DNA of 64,000 nt, taken from the NCBI GenBank assembly GCA_021904315.1, contig CM038916.1, positions 9,389,065 through 9,453,064 of the forward strand. Direction: 5' to 3'. The translations under genes were made by a program, and so were the position numbers. Position 1 is the first letter of the stretch. Every line of letters begins with the position of its first letter. Below are positions 23,980 to 36,000 of this stretch, piece after piece. Below the pieces are notes generated by a model, which was not told the origin of the DNA, made no database searches, and saw nothing but the letters and a program-made list of their open reading frames with translations. The DNA is from Sphagnum magellanicum (Eukaryota > Streptophyta > Sphagnopsida > Sphagnales > Sphagnaceae).

Positions 23980-26310
23980 ATCGTATGCATAAGCATACGA
24001 AAATTTATGCAAAATATAAAATTGTTGGGGAAACATTTTGACCACTAAATCCAAGCTGGTAGGGAGTCGGTTGTGTAATTTAGATTTGCAAAATGCCAAA
24101 GAGTTGAAGCATCATTCATCCTCTATGCTACCAAGCACTTGTGCCATTGCAATATTGGTCAATTTGAAATACTCTAGAAAAGAACAAACAAACACTTTGG
24201 ATGTTGAAAGAGTGCACTAAAATAATGTCAAAAGATTCACATCAAATGGTTTAACCAAGGCAACACATGCATTTGATTTCATGGTCAATTTGAACAAGGA
24301 TTGTTGATTGTCAAGGGATGTTGATAGAACCTCAAGCACCTAAGTATCACTACTACCCAACTTCTTAGGGTGGCAAAAAGTTACCTTGATCACATCCAAG
24401 TGCTTTCAAACATTTTCTTCTACATCAAATTGCAAGCAATAATGTGGGTACACCACACTTAGACTATCCATGATGCCATGAGTAGGGAATTTCACTTAAA
24501 ATTTTACAATAAGGCAATCAATAACCATTACAACCCCCAATGCCCACAACCAACTTCCAAATCCAATTTAGTTCATGATAATGCAACAAGATGGACTCCA
24601 AAATCTAACGAATTCAATGGATAAAATTTAAACATATTTGAAATAAAAAGGCAATTACTTTACATTTACATTTTGCTTCCACTTGTGTGATGATTTTTAA
24701 CATAAACCTCCTTTGTGAAATAAGACAATTCACATGTTTGCAAATTCAAATGAATAGCCCAAATGTGTTACTAGTTCACATCAAATGCCAAATGTTTTAT
24801 GCCTATGTTGAATGTTCAAATCTATCATCTAACGCATAATTATGCAATCATGTTTAGCAGCCAACATAACCTTCTAATCCTCAAATGGATCAAATTTGAA
24901 CCTTGTGTTCAAATCTATGCATAAATCTCCCCCTAGCACACTTTTGTTGCAAGCACAAAATCATAGATAAAAACATCCCGTAGCCGATTGAATTTAGTTA
25001 GATTATTATACTTATTTCAACAATGGAAGAATGGTTGTAAGCCCCAACAAAATCTCCACATAACAAAAAAAGTCAAAGTTTGTTTTTGCTTTATCATTAG
25101 TAGGAGCATCAAAGGCCATCTTCATCAACAAAGTTTTATATTTTGCCATAACACATTAGGTAGGGGACAACATAGAAAACCAACGTGTTTTTACATTCTT
25201 TAAAATCTTGGCCCCTTTGGTTTCCATCAATTTTTTGCAAGTTTTGTAAATTCCAACTGTCTTTTAAGGATCTTGGAAAAATAGTTGTACAAGGTTTGAA
25301 GTAGACCCTCAAATTACTAACCATTTACAAGTGTGACAAAATTTGAACTACCATATTAGTTCTATGAACCATATAATGAACCCCCATAAAATGTGGAGCC
25401 CAACCATCAGAAACTTATTGAGTAATACTTGACCTAGTGCCTTGAAAAATAGAAACCCTATCAATTCAAAATGTCATAAGCCTATTACCAATCAATTTTT
25501 TTGTGAGACTTCTTTTATGCATTTAAGGCTAAGCTTGCATAAGGACTAGGGTAAGATTTTCAACACTTGATCTAGCCACCACACATTCTAGGGATTAAAA
25601 AATTAATATTCACAACCAATTTTGAACCACATAAACATGAATTGACAACCAATTGTGGTTGTCAATTGTACTTACCCCATCACGAAGTAAATGACAAGTA
25701 TTGGGCTATTCCAACAATAGATTTTGTCATTTCCAAGATAATGCCATGCATATGTTAAGCCATAGCCCAACCAAAGTTGTCTGTCCAATGCATTTTGGGA
25801 TTCTCTTCAAGACTCAAAAAACCAAACAAATCCTTGTGAGCTTCTTAATATTCAAGCATAAGCCCGCCATGTTTCAATGTGTGAAAGAGTGTAGCAAATT
25901 GAACAAGTTTATTGTGCTTCACACCAACCAACTGATTCGTCACTTACTATAATATAGATTTTTTTCCTTTAAAAATATAAACAGTTTGATTATTGTTGTG
26001 CTTATAATCGTTGCTAATATACCATTCCCCTTTATTCATTCCTTTCATAAGTTTGTCAATTTTCCTCCAACTAACATGTTTTTATAGTGAATCCCATTTT
26101 ACAATTAGGAATTTGTCATTATGCTCAAATTTTAAACAAAGTTTGCATGTCACAGTATGCATAAAACCATTAGACCCCACTTGAAACTCAACCCAAGGTA
26201 GCTTGGCTACCCAAGAAACTTGACACTCCTATTTTGATTCATAAGCCCAAGTTTTGCTAACTTTTGGTGGTGACAAGCTCTAATCCAAAATTTCCACCAC
26301 CTCTTCTACT
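23980..26310 (-). mobile_element. Degenerate hAT transposase: BED finger, catalytic core and dimerisation tail
   Basis: Reading the minus strand from 26,310 downward, pieces follow hAT order: KVSKTWAYESK, then LPWVEFQVGSNGF and TCKLCLKF..KWDSL..H (BED zinc finger) near 26,200-26,080. Next come VQFATLFHTLKHGG and NPKMHWTDNFGWAMA (25,900-25,740), and APHFMGVHYMVHRTN-like sequence near 25,390. KILKNVKTRW and MAKYKTLLMKM (about 25,200-25,100) and FDVEENV..HLDVIKVTF (24,430) follow. Last is MAQVLGSIEDE..FNSLAFCKSKLHNRL near 24,150-24,070, the usual hAT dimerisation motif. Many stops and shifts make it inactive. Terminal inverted repeats were not identified. Confidence 0.82.
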
Positions 26311-29300
26311 AAATTGACATTGGGAAACTTTGTAGACTCTATAAGAAATTTTGAAGGAAGTAAAAAAATCAAAGGTACTTTAGTGGCAAATTATTCACCT
26401 TTTAAGTTGGCAAGGTCACGTATAAACTAAATTTGATTACTACTAGAAACCAAGTTAGACACAACCAATGGACCGCCATCGTTAGGGTTTCATGAATTGT
26501 AGAAGTATTTAAACTTGAAATTGGGGGGTGGCTTAAACAACGACATTTTCGCACAAAGTTGCAATGCATAAATTCATAGCGCACCAACACAACCACAACG
26601 CAATGTGAAGTTTTGGACATAAAACCAAAAGCAACCAAAATTGTTTACAAACTACCACCAACGCCTGCCATCATGATCAATTGTACTATGTGCCTACAAC
26701 ATTCTTGATTTCCCATTGTTCAATGACCAAACAATATCATTGCATTTTATAAACTTTGGAATTTGGACTTTGGAGTTTGTTACTTTCATATTGCAACAAT
26801 GCAATTATAGGATTCAAAATTTAAACATTAAAAGCTTATGTGGCAAAAAAATCACATATAATTTTGTTGAATCACAAACAAGGTTTAGTATTGAACTCCA
26901 ACTTCCTAACTCTCTAGTCCTAACTTCCTAACTTCTAAGTCTTTTTACTCTACATTAAAATTGGGTGAAACGTTTTTACAAACAAAAAGAAGAATGGCAA
27001 AGGTTTTGTGAGGGAGGAAAAGGAATTGATAAACATTTTCAATGCAAGGGAAAAAGGTGGTGAGGATTGAATGGCTGAAATAGGTAAACATGCAAATTAA
27101 AATTTATTGAAAACGTAGTTTGGTGACATGTTGGTGCATATATATCGTAAGACAAACAAAAGGATTACAATGTGATGAGGTTTTTAGGTGATCTTTTAGG
27201 GTGTCATGATGTTTTCAAATGAAAATAGCTGGATTTCACCTTTGAAATCTAAGCTTACAAGGGGCCAACCTTGATTTTTTGGATAATTTTGGTGATTTTT
27301 CTCCCTAAAATAAACATTAACACCCACATTCCATTACTTGATCACAATCATTACAAATCTTTGTATTTGGTAACCTCATATTTTTTACCAACATCAAACC
27401 ATTTGGACATGTTTTTTGCAAAATGAACTTGGTGATCAAATTCATGCAACGAATTGAAAAAAACATTATTGTTATTATAAAATCCATATCCAAAAAATAT
27501 TTTGACATTAACCTTGGGCTTTAAATCAAAACTAAAACATGAAAATGGGAATAGGTTGAAAGAATGTTTTAGGATTCAAACACATTGAAAGTGCATATCA
27601 ACATTTTGGGGAAATCACCTTAAAAGTTAAAAGCTCATAATGTGTTGAATTTTTGAAACAAATGTGTAAGTAATAAATGTAGTTAAAATTAGGGCCCCAA
27701 CATACCATTAAATTTTTTGTTAGAAACATTGATATTGAAAGTGAGTTTGCATTTTCATTTGGAATTGTGAAATAAAAGTTATGGTCAAAAGAATGCGGCT
27801 AATGTTTGAATTGACAATTTGATTCCTAACCACTAAAACCTAGGAAAAAATGTCAAATACTTATAAATTGAACATTTGACATGGTGTTGAAAATCTTTAT
27901 TTAAAGATTAAAACTTTACCTTTGAATTTTTTTCAATTGAAACTTATATGTGAGAATTATTAAAGTTATGAACCCATAAGGTTGCAAGATTCATAGCTTG
28001 TCAAAATTTTAAAAATTGAAATTTCCTTTTTAAAATCCTAATATTTTTTTTCATTTTGATGCAACACTTGTCACCAATCACTTGATATACTATATAATTA
28101 TTCTCCAAGCCCAAATCATAATGTGGTTTAAGAATTTGATTCATTCATGGTTCATCCATGCATCATTTGGCTTCAACTTGCATTAATCATTTTTTTGGGT
28201 TGGTGCAAGTTGATTTCATTTTGATTTCATCCTAGAATTCCAATTTCATTTTTTTTGAAATATAAAACACACACCTTGAATTTACATTTTCTTTTAGGTT
28301 TTACAAATATAAATGAAATTGATGAACTAAATATAAACAATCATGAACATATATATTTATGTTAAGTCAATATATACACCAATCATGGGTCAAGAAAAAC
28401 ATATGAATATTTTGTTGTATAAGGTATTTGGTTATGAAATTTATTTAAAATTTACATTTTCCCAAATTTCCCCTCCCACCACTTATTATGATGATTGAAA
28501 TACCATCAAGTTTGCCATTTACACCAAATGTATCACAATAAAAATAAACATTTTATATACATATTCAATTCATTCAACAACTAGTAAGAAAACAATTGAT
28601 GCAGTATAATTCCAATCATTTTATTACCAACCATTTGACTTATTAGCAAAGCTTACTGAATTTCAATATTTTTGTAAATTATCATCAAATACTTAACCTT
28701 CAAACATGCCCACCACCTAACCACTTTTATTTCTTTAATATCCTTCCTAATTCCACATTTTAATTATAATCCATTTGAAAGCCACATTAACAACTAATGA
28801 CCAACAATTATAAAATAGAAGTAAATTGAACTTATTTGCACATTACCAACCTCTTGCCCACAAATGATTGTGATTTGCATGCATGTAACAAAAAACATCT
28901 TTGAAGTGAATAAATTCGCCATCTATTCATTTGCACTTCATCTTATCGTTAATCATTGAATCAACAGCATGGTTCATAATAAAAAAACGATTTGCTTAAC
29001 ACCATCACGTTAATTTAAATAACTTGTAATCACCTTCCAACAACAAAGTACATATTCTTTACAAAAAACCCACAATTTGTAACCTCACATCCACCTCATT
29101 AATTTGAATGATTACATTCACATGTTCCATTTGCAACTTCGTAGCATTGCATCAACAATCATGGAACAACACTCAATAAATACGTTCACCGCCTTCCTCT
29201 AATTGTTGTTCTAATCTATAACACCATCACCCACCAATAGGTGTTTCCAATCCTAAAAGACCACCAATGCATTTTTCTACTTTTAAGTGGCTATAAAAAT

Positions 29301-30044
29301 TTCCTAATTCAACGTCATAGATTTAACATGTACTTGGGAGGACCAATATTCCAAGTTGGGAAAGTCTTCAAGTCATTCACACTCAATTACACTTTTGATA
29401 TCGCATCCATGACTTTGTTATTTCGTTTTTTCACTCCAGCACAAATCATCATTATTTCAACAAACACTCCACTCAACATACAAAGTGAAACTTTCTATTT
29501 TAGCATGTTTATCACATAAATTCTTTCATTGTCTTTGAAAGATTATTCTATCTTAATACACGCTTTTAAAACTATAATATTTATCACCTATTCATTAATC
29601 ATGAGATGCAATAGACAACAAATTTAATTATTTTTAACCATTGCAACACCACAATCCACAATTACACAAAAATTAACTCCTTATCTTTCATTTCAAATTT
29701 CAACTTCAATAAATGTTAACCAAATGCACATTTAATCCCATTGTACTTTGTTAAACAACATACCAACTATGGATATTGTCATTTCAAATGTCAATTCCAT
29801 CAATGAACAACTCACCTCAAAACTTGTCTTGTTGTTTGGTTTACATCAAAGGTGTTAAAAATAATTAATCACATTTCAACAAATATCTCAATGTGATTTC
29901 ATTGATTAAGATTAACATAATTATAATAAAGTTATCATTTTATGAACGAGTTACCAAAATTCAGCAGGATTTTAATCCATTATAAAACTTTGTTATTATA
30001 GGTTAATAATTAATTTTATTTTGTATATTTAATCAAGGGTTTTT
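26311..30044. other. AT-rich spacer, no supported gene
   Basis: No frame shows a known domain. From about 28,650 to 29,520 the plus strand is unusually rich in A and C (CCA, CAA, ACC words). This gives open frames by composition only. No repeats with clear periodicity were seen. Confidence 0.55.
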
Positions 30045-30975
30045 GTCACAACTCTAACCTTGGGTTGACAATTAAAGCAAATGCATGGAAAGGTGCGAAT
30101 TAAAAGTGTAACTTGATAATCACATTCACACTCTTAAGAATGCGAGAGAGTGTGAGGGAATGAACACATACATTCCCAAGTGAACTCCTACTTTGGGAAT
30201 TAGAGTCCCTATGGAATCCCGACTTTTTAGAAAGCAATTTTAGGGGTCAAAACTCATTGGATTGAAGAAATTTTTATATCATTGAATTTTTTTAAGATGT
30301 AGATATCTAAGATGGGCTTGTATGATCCACTTGAGTATTTATAACACAAGTTATGGCTGAAAGAAAACTCAAAAGTCAAAATGTCAATTTGACTTTCGAC
30401 CATTAAAAGTTGGAAATCGCCCTGAATTACATGTGTGTAGAAGGCACGCCACATATTTTTGGAAAGTTATTGATGAGAGTTACAACTTTGCTTTAGACCT
30501 CACCTTAATCGAAGGTCTATAAATTTTTTTATGGGTGCCCAAAATGGCAAGAGTCTTAATTTCGAGAATTCTGAGACTCCCAACTTGGGAGTCCTAAGAA
30601 AAATGACATTTGGGTGCACACCCCATGGCCAATCATAGAGAATACTATAAGGGGGAAGGTCGTGGCTTCCCCCAAGTTTGGATTGTGATGAATCTTGTGA
30701 ATTCGTGTATGTTCGTGGTTCGTTTGTGCACCAAAAGTGCTCATACTATGCATTAACCAATTTTTTATTTAATTTGTATAGATCCATAAAAATAATTTAC
30801 CCGCTTGTCATTTGTCCTAATCTCCATCTCAAAACTCTAGTGCGTTTTTCTTACCCTCAAAGTGCTGCGAATTAATGAGTGTGCCCCCCATTTTTTTTCT
30901 TTCGTTGTTTTCACTTTGGGACTTGCATTTGAATCTTTTCAAGAGTTTGGGGTGTGTTAGTCTTGCCCCTCTTTT
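30045..30975 (+). repeat. LTR-like dispersed repeat, copy 1
   Basis: This aligns along its whole length with 52,788-53,690 in the same orientation, at an estimated three-quarters identity. Shared words include GAGGGAATGAAC, CTTTGGGAATTAGAGT, GGTCAAAACTCATTGGATTG, TCAATTTGACTTT, AATGACATTTGGGTGC, TATAAGGGGGAAGG and GGCTTCCCCCAAGT. The TATAAGGGGGAAGG segment two-thirds along resembles an LTR promoter. No internal retrotransposon genes are attached, so both copies look like solo LTRs. Confidence 0.75.
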
Positions 30976-32400
30976 TAATCATTTGTAAAAATCAATGATG
31001 TGTCACTTTGTGAATTGGTTTTTACATAATTGAAAGGCCTTAAAATAAATTTAAACACAATTAAAATATTTTAAATTGTTATTTATATAGAACTCACGTT
31101 GAATGAAATGAAGAAAATCGTGAAGAAATCATGAAAATTTTAATTGTAATATGATTATAATGAGAAGAATAACTTGTGTCAAGTTATTTTGTTTGAGTGA
31201 TTTTGAATCCAAAGCAAATTGAATAACACATGATATTTGTTATCATAAAGCAAGTGGAATTGCTTGAGTATAATTATGATTTTTGAAAACCTTAAGTGAA
31301 ACAGAAATGTCTAAATTTAAAACCCAAGCTCGCATGTACAAAAGGAGAAAGAAAAAATGCAGGAAGAAAAAGCATGATCATAAAACCTATGAAAATTAAA
31401 CCAAATTCAACATACATTTGAAAAGGATAATAATGCCACATTAATCTCTTTAAAATGTCAATGTGGGCACAAATTACTAAACAAGGTACTCGTTCCAATT
31501 GTTGTTTATACTTTGGTGAATTAGGAAGTCCATAAGTATGGGCGCATGAAGGTGCAAAGGCATGATTCAAAAAATAATGAAAATGTTGATGAAGGTTGAA
31601 GCTACAAACAATAGTTGATCTAATAAGAAATGGTGGTTGACATGTGAGAATTGGAAACATAATGTGACTTGAAAAAAGTTCAAAAGTTGAAGATAGAAAA
31701 ATCATTTACCCAAGAGGAAAAGGTTGGAAGGTGTTAAGACAAAACATTGCAATACAATTTCCCTTCCAAAGGTTAAGAGTTTTGATGATTGAAGATGACC
31801 TAACAACACTACATGTTTCATGCCATTGAAAGTCACCTTGAAATGCACATATGATGAATCAATGAAAACATGCACTTTGTACATCCCCACATTGTTAGAA
31901 CACAAGTACATACTAAATACCATCTTGCCCTCTTTTATGTTCAACTAAAGTGACTCTCCATCTTTCTACTTACTAACCTACTTTTTTATCTATTTTCCTA
32001 CCTACTCACTCACCTACATGGTCCCACCTAATTTCTACCCACAAACAAACGTGCCTAGACCTACCCACTACCCACCTATGTGCCCTTATTACTTATCACA
32101 CCACCTACATGGCACCATCTACGTACACCAATATTTTATTCATCAACTTTTTGTCATTTTTTTAACAAAAGATTGGGAGTTCTTTTTTCCTAATGTAAAT
32201 TCAACTTTTTTTTTTTTGGGGAGAAAAATTACCAATATTTGAATTTTACAAATTGAAATAATTAATTTTAATAAATAATAATAATAATAATGGTTTTTAA
32301 ACCTAACCTAACACGTGTGAGGTGGGACTGAAAGAGCATACCATCAAAAAATAAAGACGAATGATTGTAGGGAGTAGATGAATGTAGCAGCGTTTGACGG
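30976..32400. other. Spacer upstream of the LAMMER kinase gene
   Basis: No supported coding content. An ACCTA/CCTAC word cluster lies at 31,965-32,110. An (AAT)n microsatellite lies at about 32,272-32,291, just before composition becomes GC-richer. Confidence 0.55.
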
Positions 32401-33006
32401 TGATCATGGATGACAAATTTGGGATGAGAAGCGATGGGCATTGGGCCCCGCAAGCCGCGCAGCGCAACAGCTATTTTGCCGCTTGTGTGTGCGAAGCTTG
32501 CACTGCCCGCGCGTGCATCCGGACAAAGAGTTTTGCATCTCATGTCGAGAGCATCGATGCTTCGTCGAACTAGTGTGGATCCGTGTAGTAAGAACGATTG
32601 CTGTCCTGGTCGCTAGTTTTTTTTATTTTTGGGGTTACAGTGGTTTGGTCTGCGAGTTTCGAGTCTTTTTCTGCGTTGTTGTCTCTCTGTCTCTGTCTTC
32701 TCTCTTTGTCTCTTTCTCCCATACACACCAAAAAAAAAAATCTCCTTCATTGTCTTCTCGAGATGATTAGGGTTTTTTCTTGAGGAAGAAGAACGGAAGA
32801 GGACTGGCGAAGATGGGTTTGTACTCTATTGCAGGTTTTTTAGCGCAGCTTCATCCGCCTGGGATTGGTTACGCATGGCTGATGCTTCTCTGCTAGGGCT
32901 TGCTAGGGTTTGTAAGCTTGAAGGATTTACGCCGTGTTGGCTTGTGGTAGACAAACCGAGAGAGAGGGGGGGTAGCCAGGGGTGGGGGGTTGGAGGGCAG
33001 CAGGCC
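32400..33006 (+). promoter_or_regulatory. Promoter and 5' leader of the LAMMER kinase gene, with upstream ORFs
   Basis: A GC-rich island begins near 32,430. A pyrimidine-rich tract (CTCTGTCTCTGTCTTC) lies at 32,680-32,720. A telo-box TTAGGGTTT lies at 32,767-32,775. Upstream ATGs are present: a six-codon ORF at 32,763-32,783 and a 27-codon ORF from 32,812. A third ATG at 32,875 is in frame with the kinase and would add 44 residues. The leader may therefore reduce translation of the main frame, or yield a longer isoform. Confidence 0.55.
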
Positions 33007-36000
33007 ATGGAGCGGACGATGTACGAGGTCCGGCCTGAGAAGCGTGCTCGTCTCACATTGCTGGATGATGGTGATCGCAGTGATGCAATTGATGAGGTAG
33101 ATTTCTTTGCTTCTTCCATCTTTCTTGACCCTTACACCACCACCTGTCGTCGTGCAACAATGTATTTACAACTCCAGTTGGACGGATTTGTTGATGTTTT
33201 TGCTCGCCTTATTGTTGTTGTACATCAAGGATGTCGTTATCAGCTTCAGAAAGTTCATCAAGAGGAAGAAGATTCATGGTGATGGGTTGGGGAATGTTGA
33301 AGCACAGTTTTCTTCCTATATTTGTATTTGGATGTTTACGTCCTTTTATCTGCTTGCTTTGGATGTTGTTGTTAGGGTGCGAACAAGGATCTGACCTTGG
33401 CTGTGTGGGGTTTTTAGCAGCAGGCAACGGCTGTAATCAGTGAGCATTATGAGCATCTAGGAGGAGCACGGGAAGTTCTGCAAGGGGCTGGTTTTGGATA
33501 TGCCAATGGAGGTGCTGCTGCTAGGGTTGCCTCACCACCATGGCATGAGGATGATAAAGATGGGCACTACATGTTTGAGTTGGGAGAGAATATAACCTCT
33601 CGCTGTAATCTTACTTTGCTAACCTTCCTCCTAGTGTCCCCCATAACTTCCCGCTTGCTTGCCGCCTTACGTGTCTATGGTGGAGGCTCAGATTCTTGAG
33701 AGGGTTTAGAAGCCTGTGCTGCTTCTTCAGTTGCGGAAATGCGCCGCAATATTTTGATGACCTTGTGTCGTGGTGCCTGTTTGGTTGGGTTGTGAACTGC
33801 AGACAAGATCATCAGCAAAATGGGTGAAGGTGAGCTCTTCTTATTTGCCCCTGATGTTTTGATCTCAACAGCACATTGTGCATATTTTGTGCAGATTTTG
33901 TTTGGTTGTAACAGTCTATTTACTGTCTTTGAGGACGTCATGGATCTACCCATATCAGCAGGGCAGCAGGTAGATACTCAGGTGAATTCAGTAGATAGTC
34001 ATGGCAGCTCATCACTGCTCTGTGTGATGAAGGCAATGGTTTGATACTTTGTGACCAACTCTCATAAGGTTATGACTTCATTGTTGTTGAGTCAACCTCA
34101 GACAGATTTCTCTGCAATCTCATAGATAGGTGTCCGAGGAGATCACTGATTGCACCTCTTGAGAGTCAGCACTCTAGGATTGAGTTGTGTGGACCATGTG
34201 AATTGTTTCTCAAAGGGTCAGAATTTTCTTTAGGGTTTAGGCTCAAATGTAGGGAGCTGATGAAGTCAGTGGGGAAGTTGTGATAGTTAAGTCACTATCA
34301 TACATACTACTGTTGATAGTCCCTGAACAGATGTGAGACTGGCACTTTTTGTTCATACTGGTGTGTGTTTTTTGTTTTTTTGTTTGTTTTCTCTCTTCCC
34401 TAGTTTGGTTCTTTCTGCAGCTTCCTGAGGAAGTGTTAACCTTGCTGTTTCTTCTTCATTGTGAGAATGGAGATTTCTCTATTCTTATGAAAGATATTTA
34501 GGCTCAAATTGTCAGTCTGTGAAGTGCCTCACAATACTACAGCACTCATGGTCCAACTTCTGTGTAGAGCACTTTGGATATATCTAAATGAAGAACTTAA
34601 TAAAGTGCTTCTAAACTGTGCATACTTATACTGTTTCTGTGATGAGCACACCAAAGTTCTTGAGGATGATTTAGAAGTAGAAATTGTTTAAAAATATGTG
34701 AATCTGTGGAACTGATGAGGTACTCCTTGATGAACCTGACTACTCCAGATATATTAGGGGTTCTAATTAGTACTGGGTGGACTTGGAGGGTCATTGATTT
34801 GCAGGCACATTTGGGCGAGTTTTGGAGTGCTGGGATAGGGACGCCCAGGAATACGTGGCCATCAAGGTTATTCGCAGTGTGCAAAAGTACCGTGATGCAG
34901 CTATGATAGAAATTGATGTCCTTCGCACTCTTGCCAAAAATGATAGGTCAGGGTCACGGTGAGTTGTTAATCTTTCAAAATATTGTCATCATCTCTGTAA
35001 ACTTGTTGTGAAAGTGCCAAGAATGGCAAGGGAAGTTGTCCCTCTCTTAGATGATGCGTGAAGACCCTTGATGTCTCTTGGTTGATACCTCTTTATGTTC
35101 TAGACCCAGTAGTATGTGGCAGATAATCTTTGAAGATGTTCTGCTGTAGTGTGATTGCTTCTCTCTGATTGTTCTAGACCTTGACCTAATTTTTATCACA
35201 TATTACCCTGTTTGTTTCATTGCAATGGGTCGGGGGTGCAGGCATTGTTTGCTGTTGAAAGATTGGTTTGATTTTCGCAACCATGTTTGCATTGTATGCC
35301 CACCATCCTATCCCTATTCTCTCTCTGTCAAGCACATGGTGTTATTATAGGTGTCTTAAGAGTTTTGGGGAACATCAGCTGTGATAGACTGTTTGTTGTT
35401 TTCTCTTGTATGCTTTAAGTTGCTTTAATTTACAAAATGATTGTTACTTCCTGTCATGTTTTATGGTTAATCCGAACAATTATTCATTATTGATTACATC
35501 TGAGCATAAATGGAGGATATTACCTGTTCATGGAATATTCATCTGGATATGTGATGGTGGAGCCATCTGATGGCTGGTTTCTGTTTCTGCCACAGGTGTG
35601 TGAACGACTGGGTCCAAGCTTATATGATTTTCTCCGGAAAAACAATTACCGACCATTTCCAGTGGACCTTGTTCGTGACTTTGGTCGTCAACTACTGGAG
35701 TCTGTTGCATGTAGGTTTCAAATAAACACAAAAGCTTCTGTTTTTTTAACTGTAGGCTACTGTTATTTTCCTAATGCAAGCTGCTTATTTGTAAGTTGAA
35801 GATAAGTCTCTGTTGTCAAAGTGTGACAGACCCTAGAGATCGTTGTTTTTCACAAGTGTGGTGAACCCCATAGGGCCTTTTAGTATCTGCCTCAAAGGCA
35901 GAGTTTCCTGATTTGTTGGATTGTTGGGGTTGCCGGCAGACATGCATGAGCTTACGCTTATTCACACTGACTTGAAACCTGAGAACATTCTCCTGGTTTC

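Noticed and set aside
29241-29519. 92-codon plus-strand frame
   Set aside because: Open only because the region is poor in G and rich in C and A. No family match by eye.
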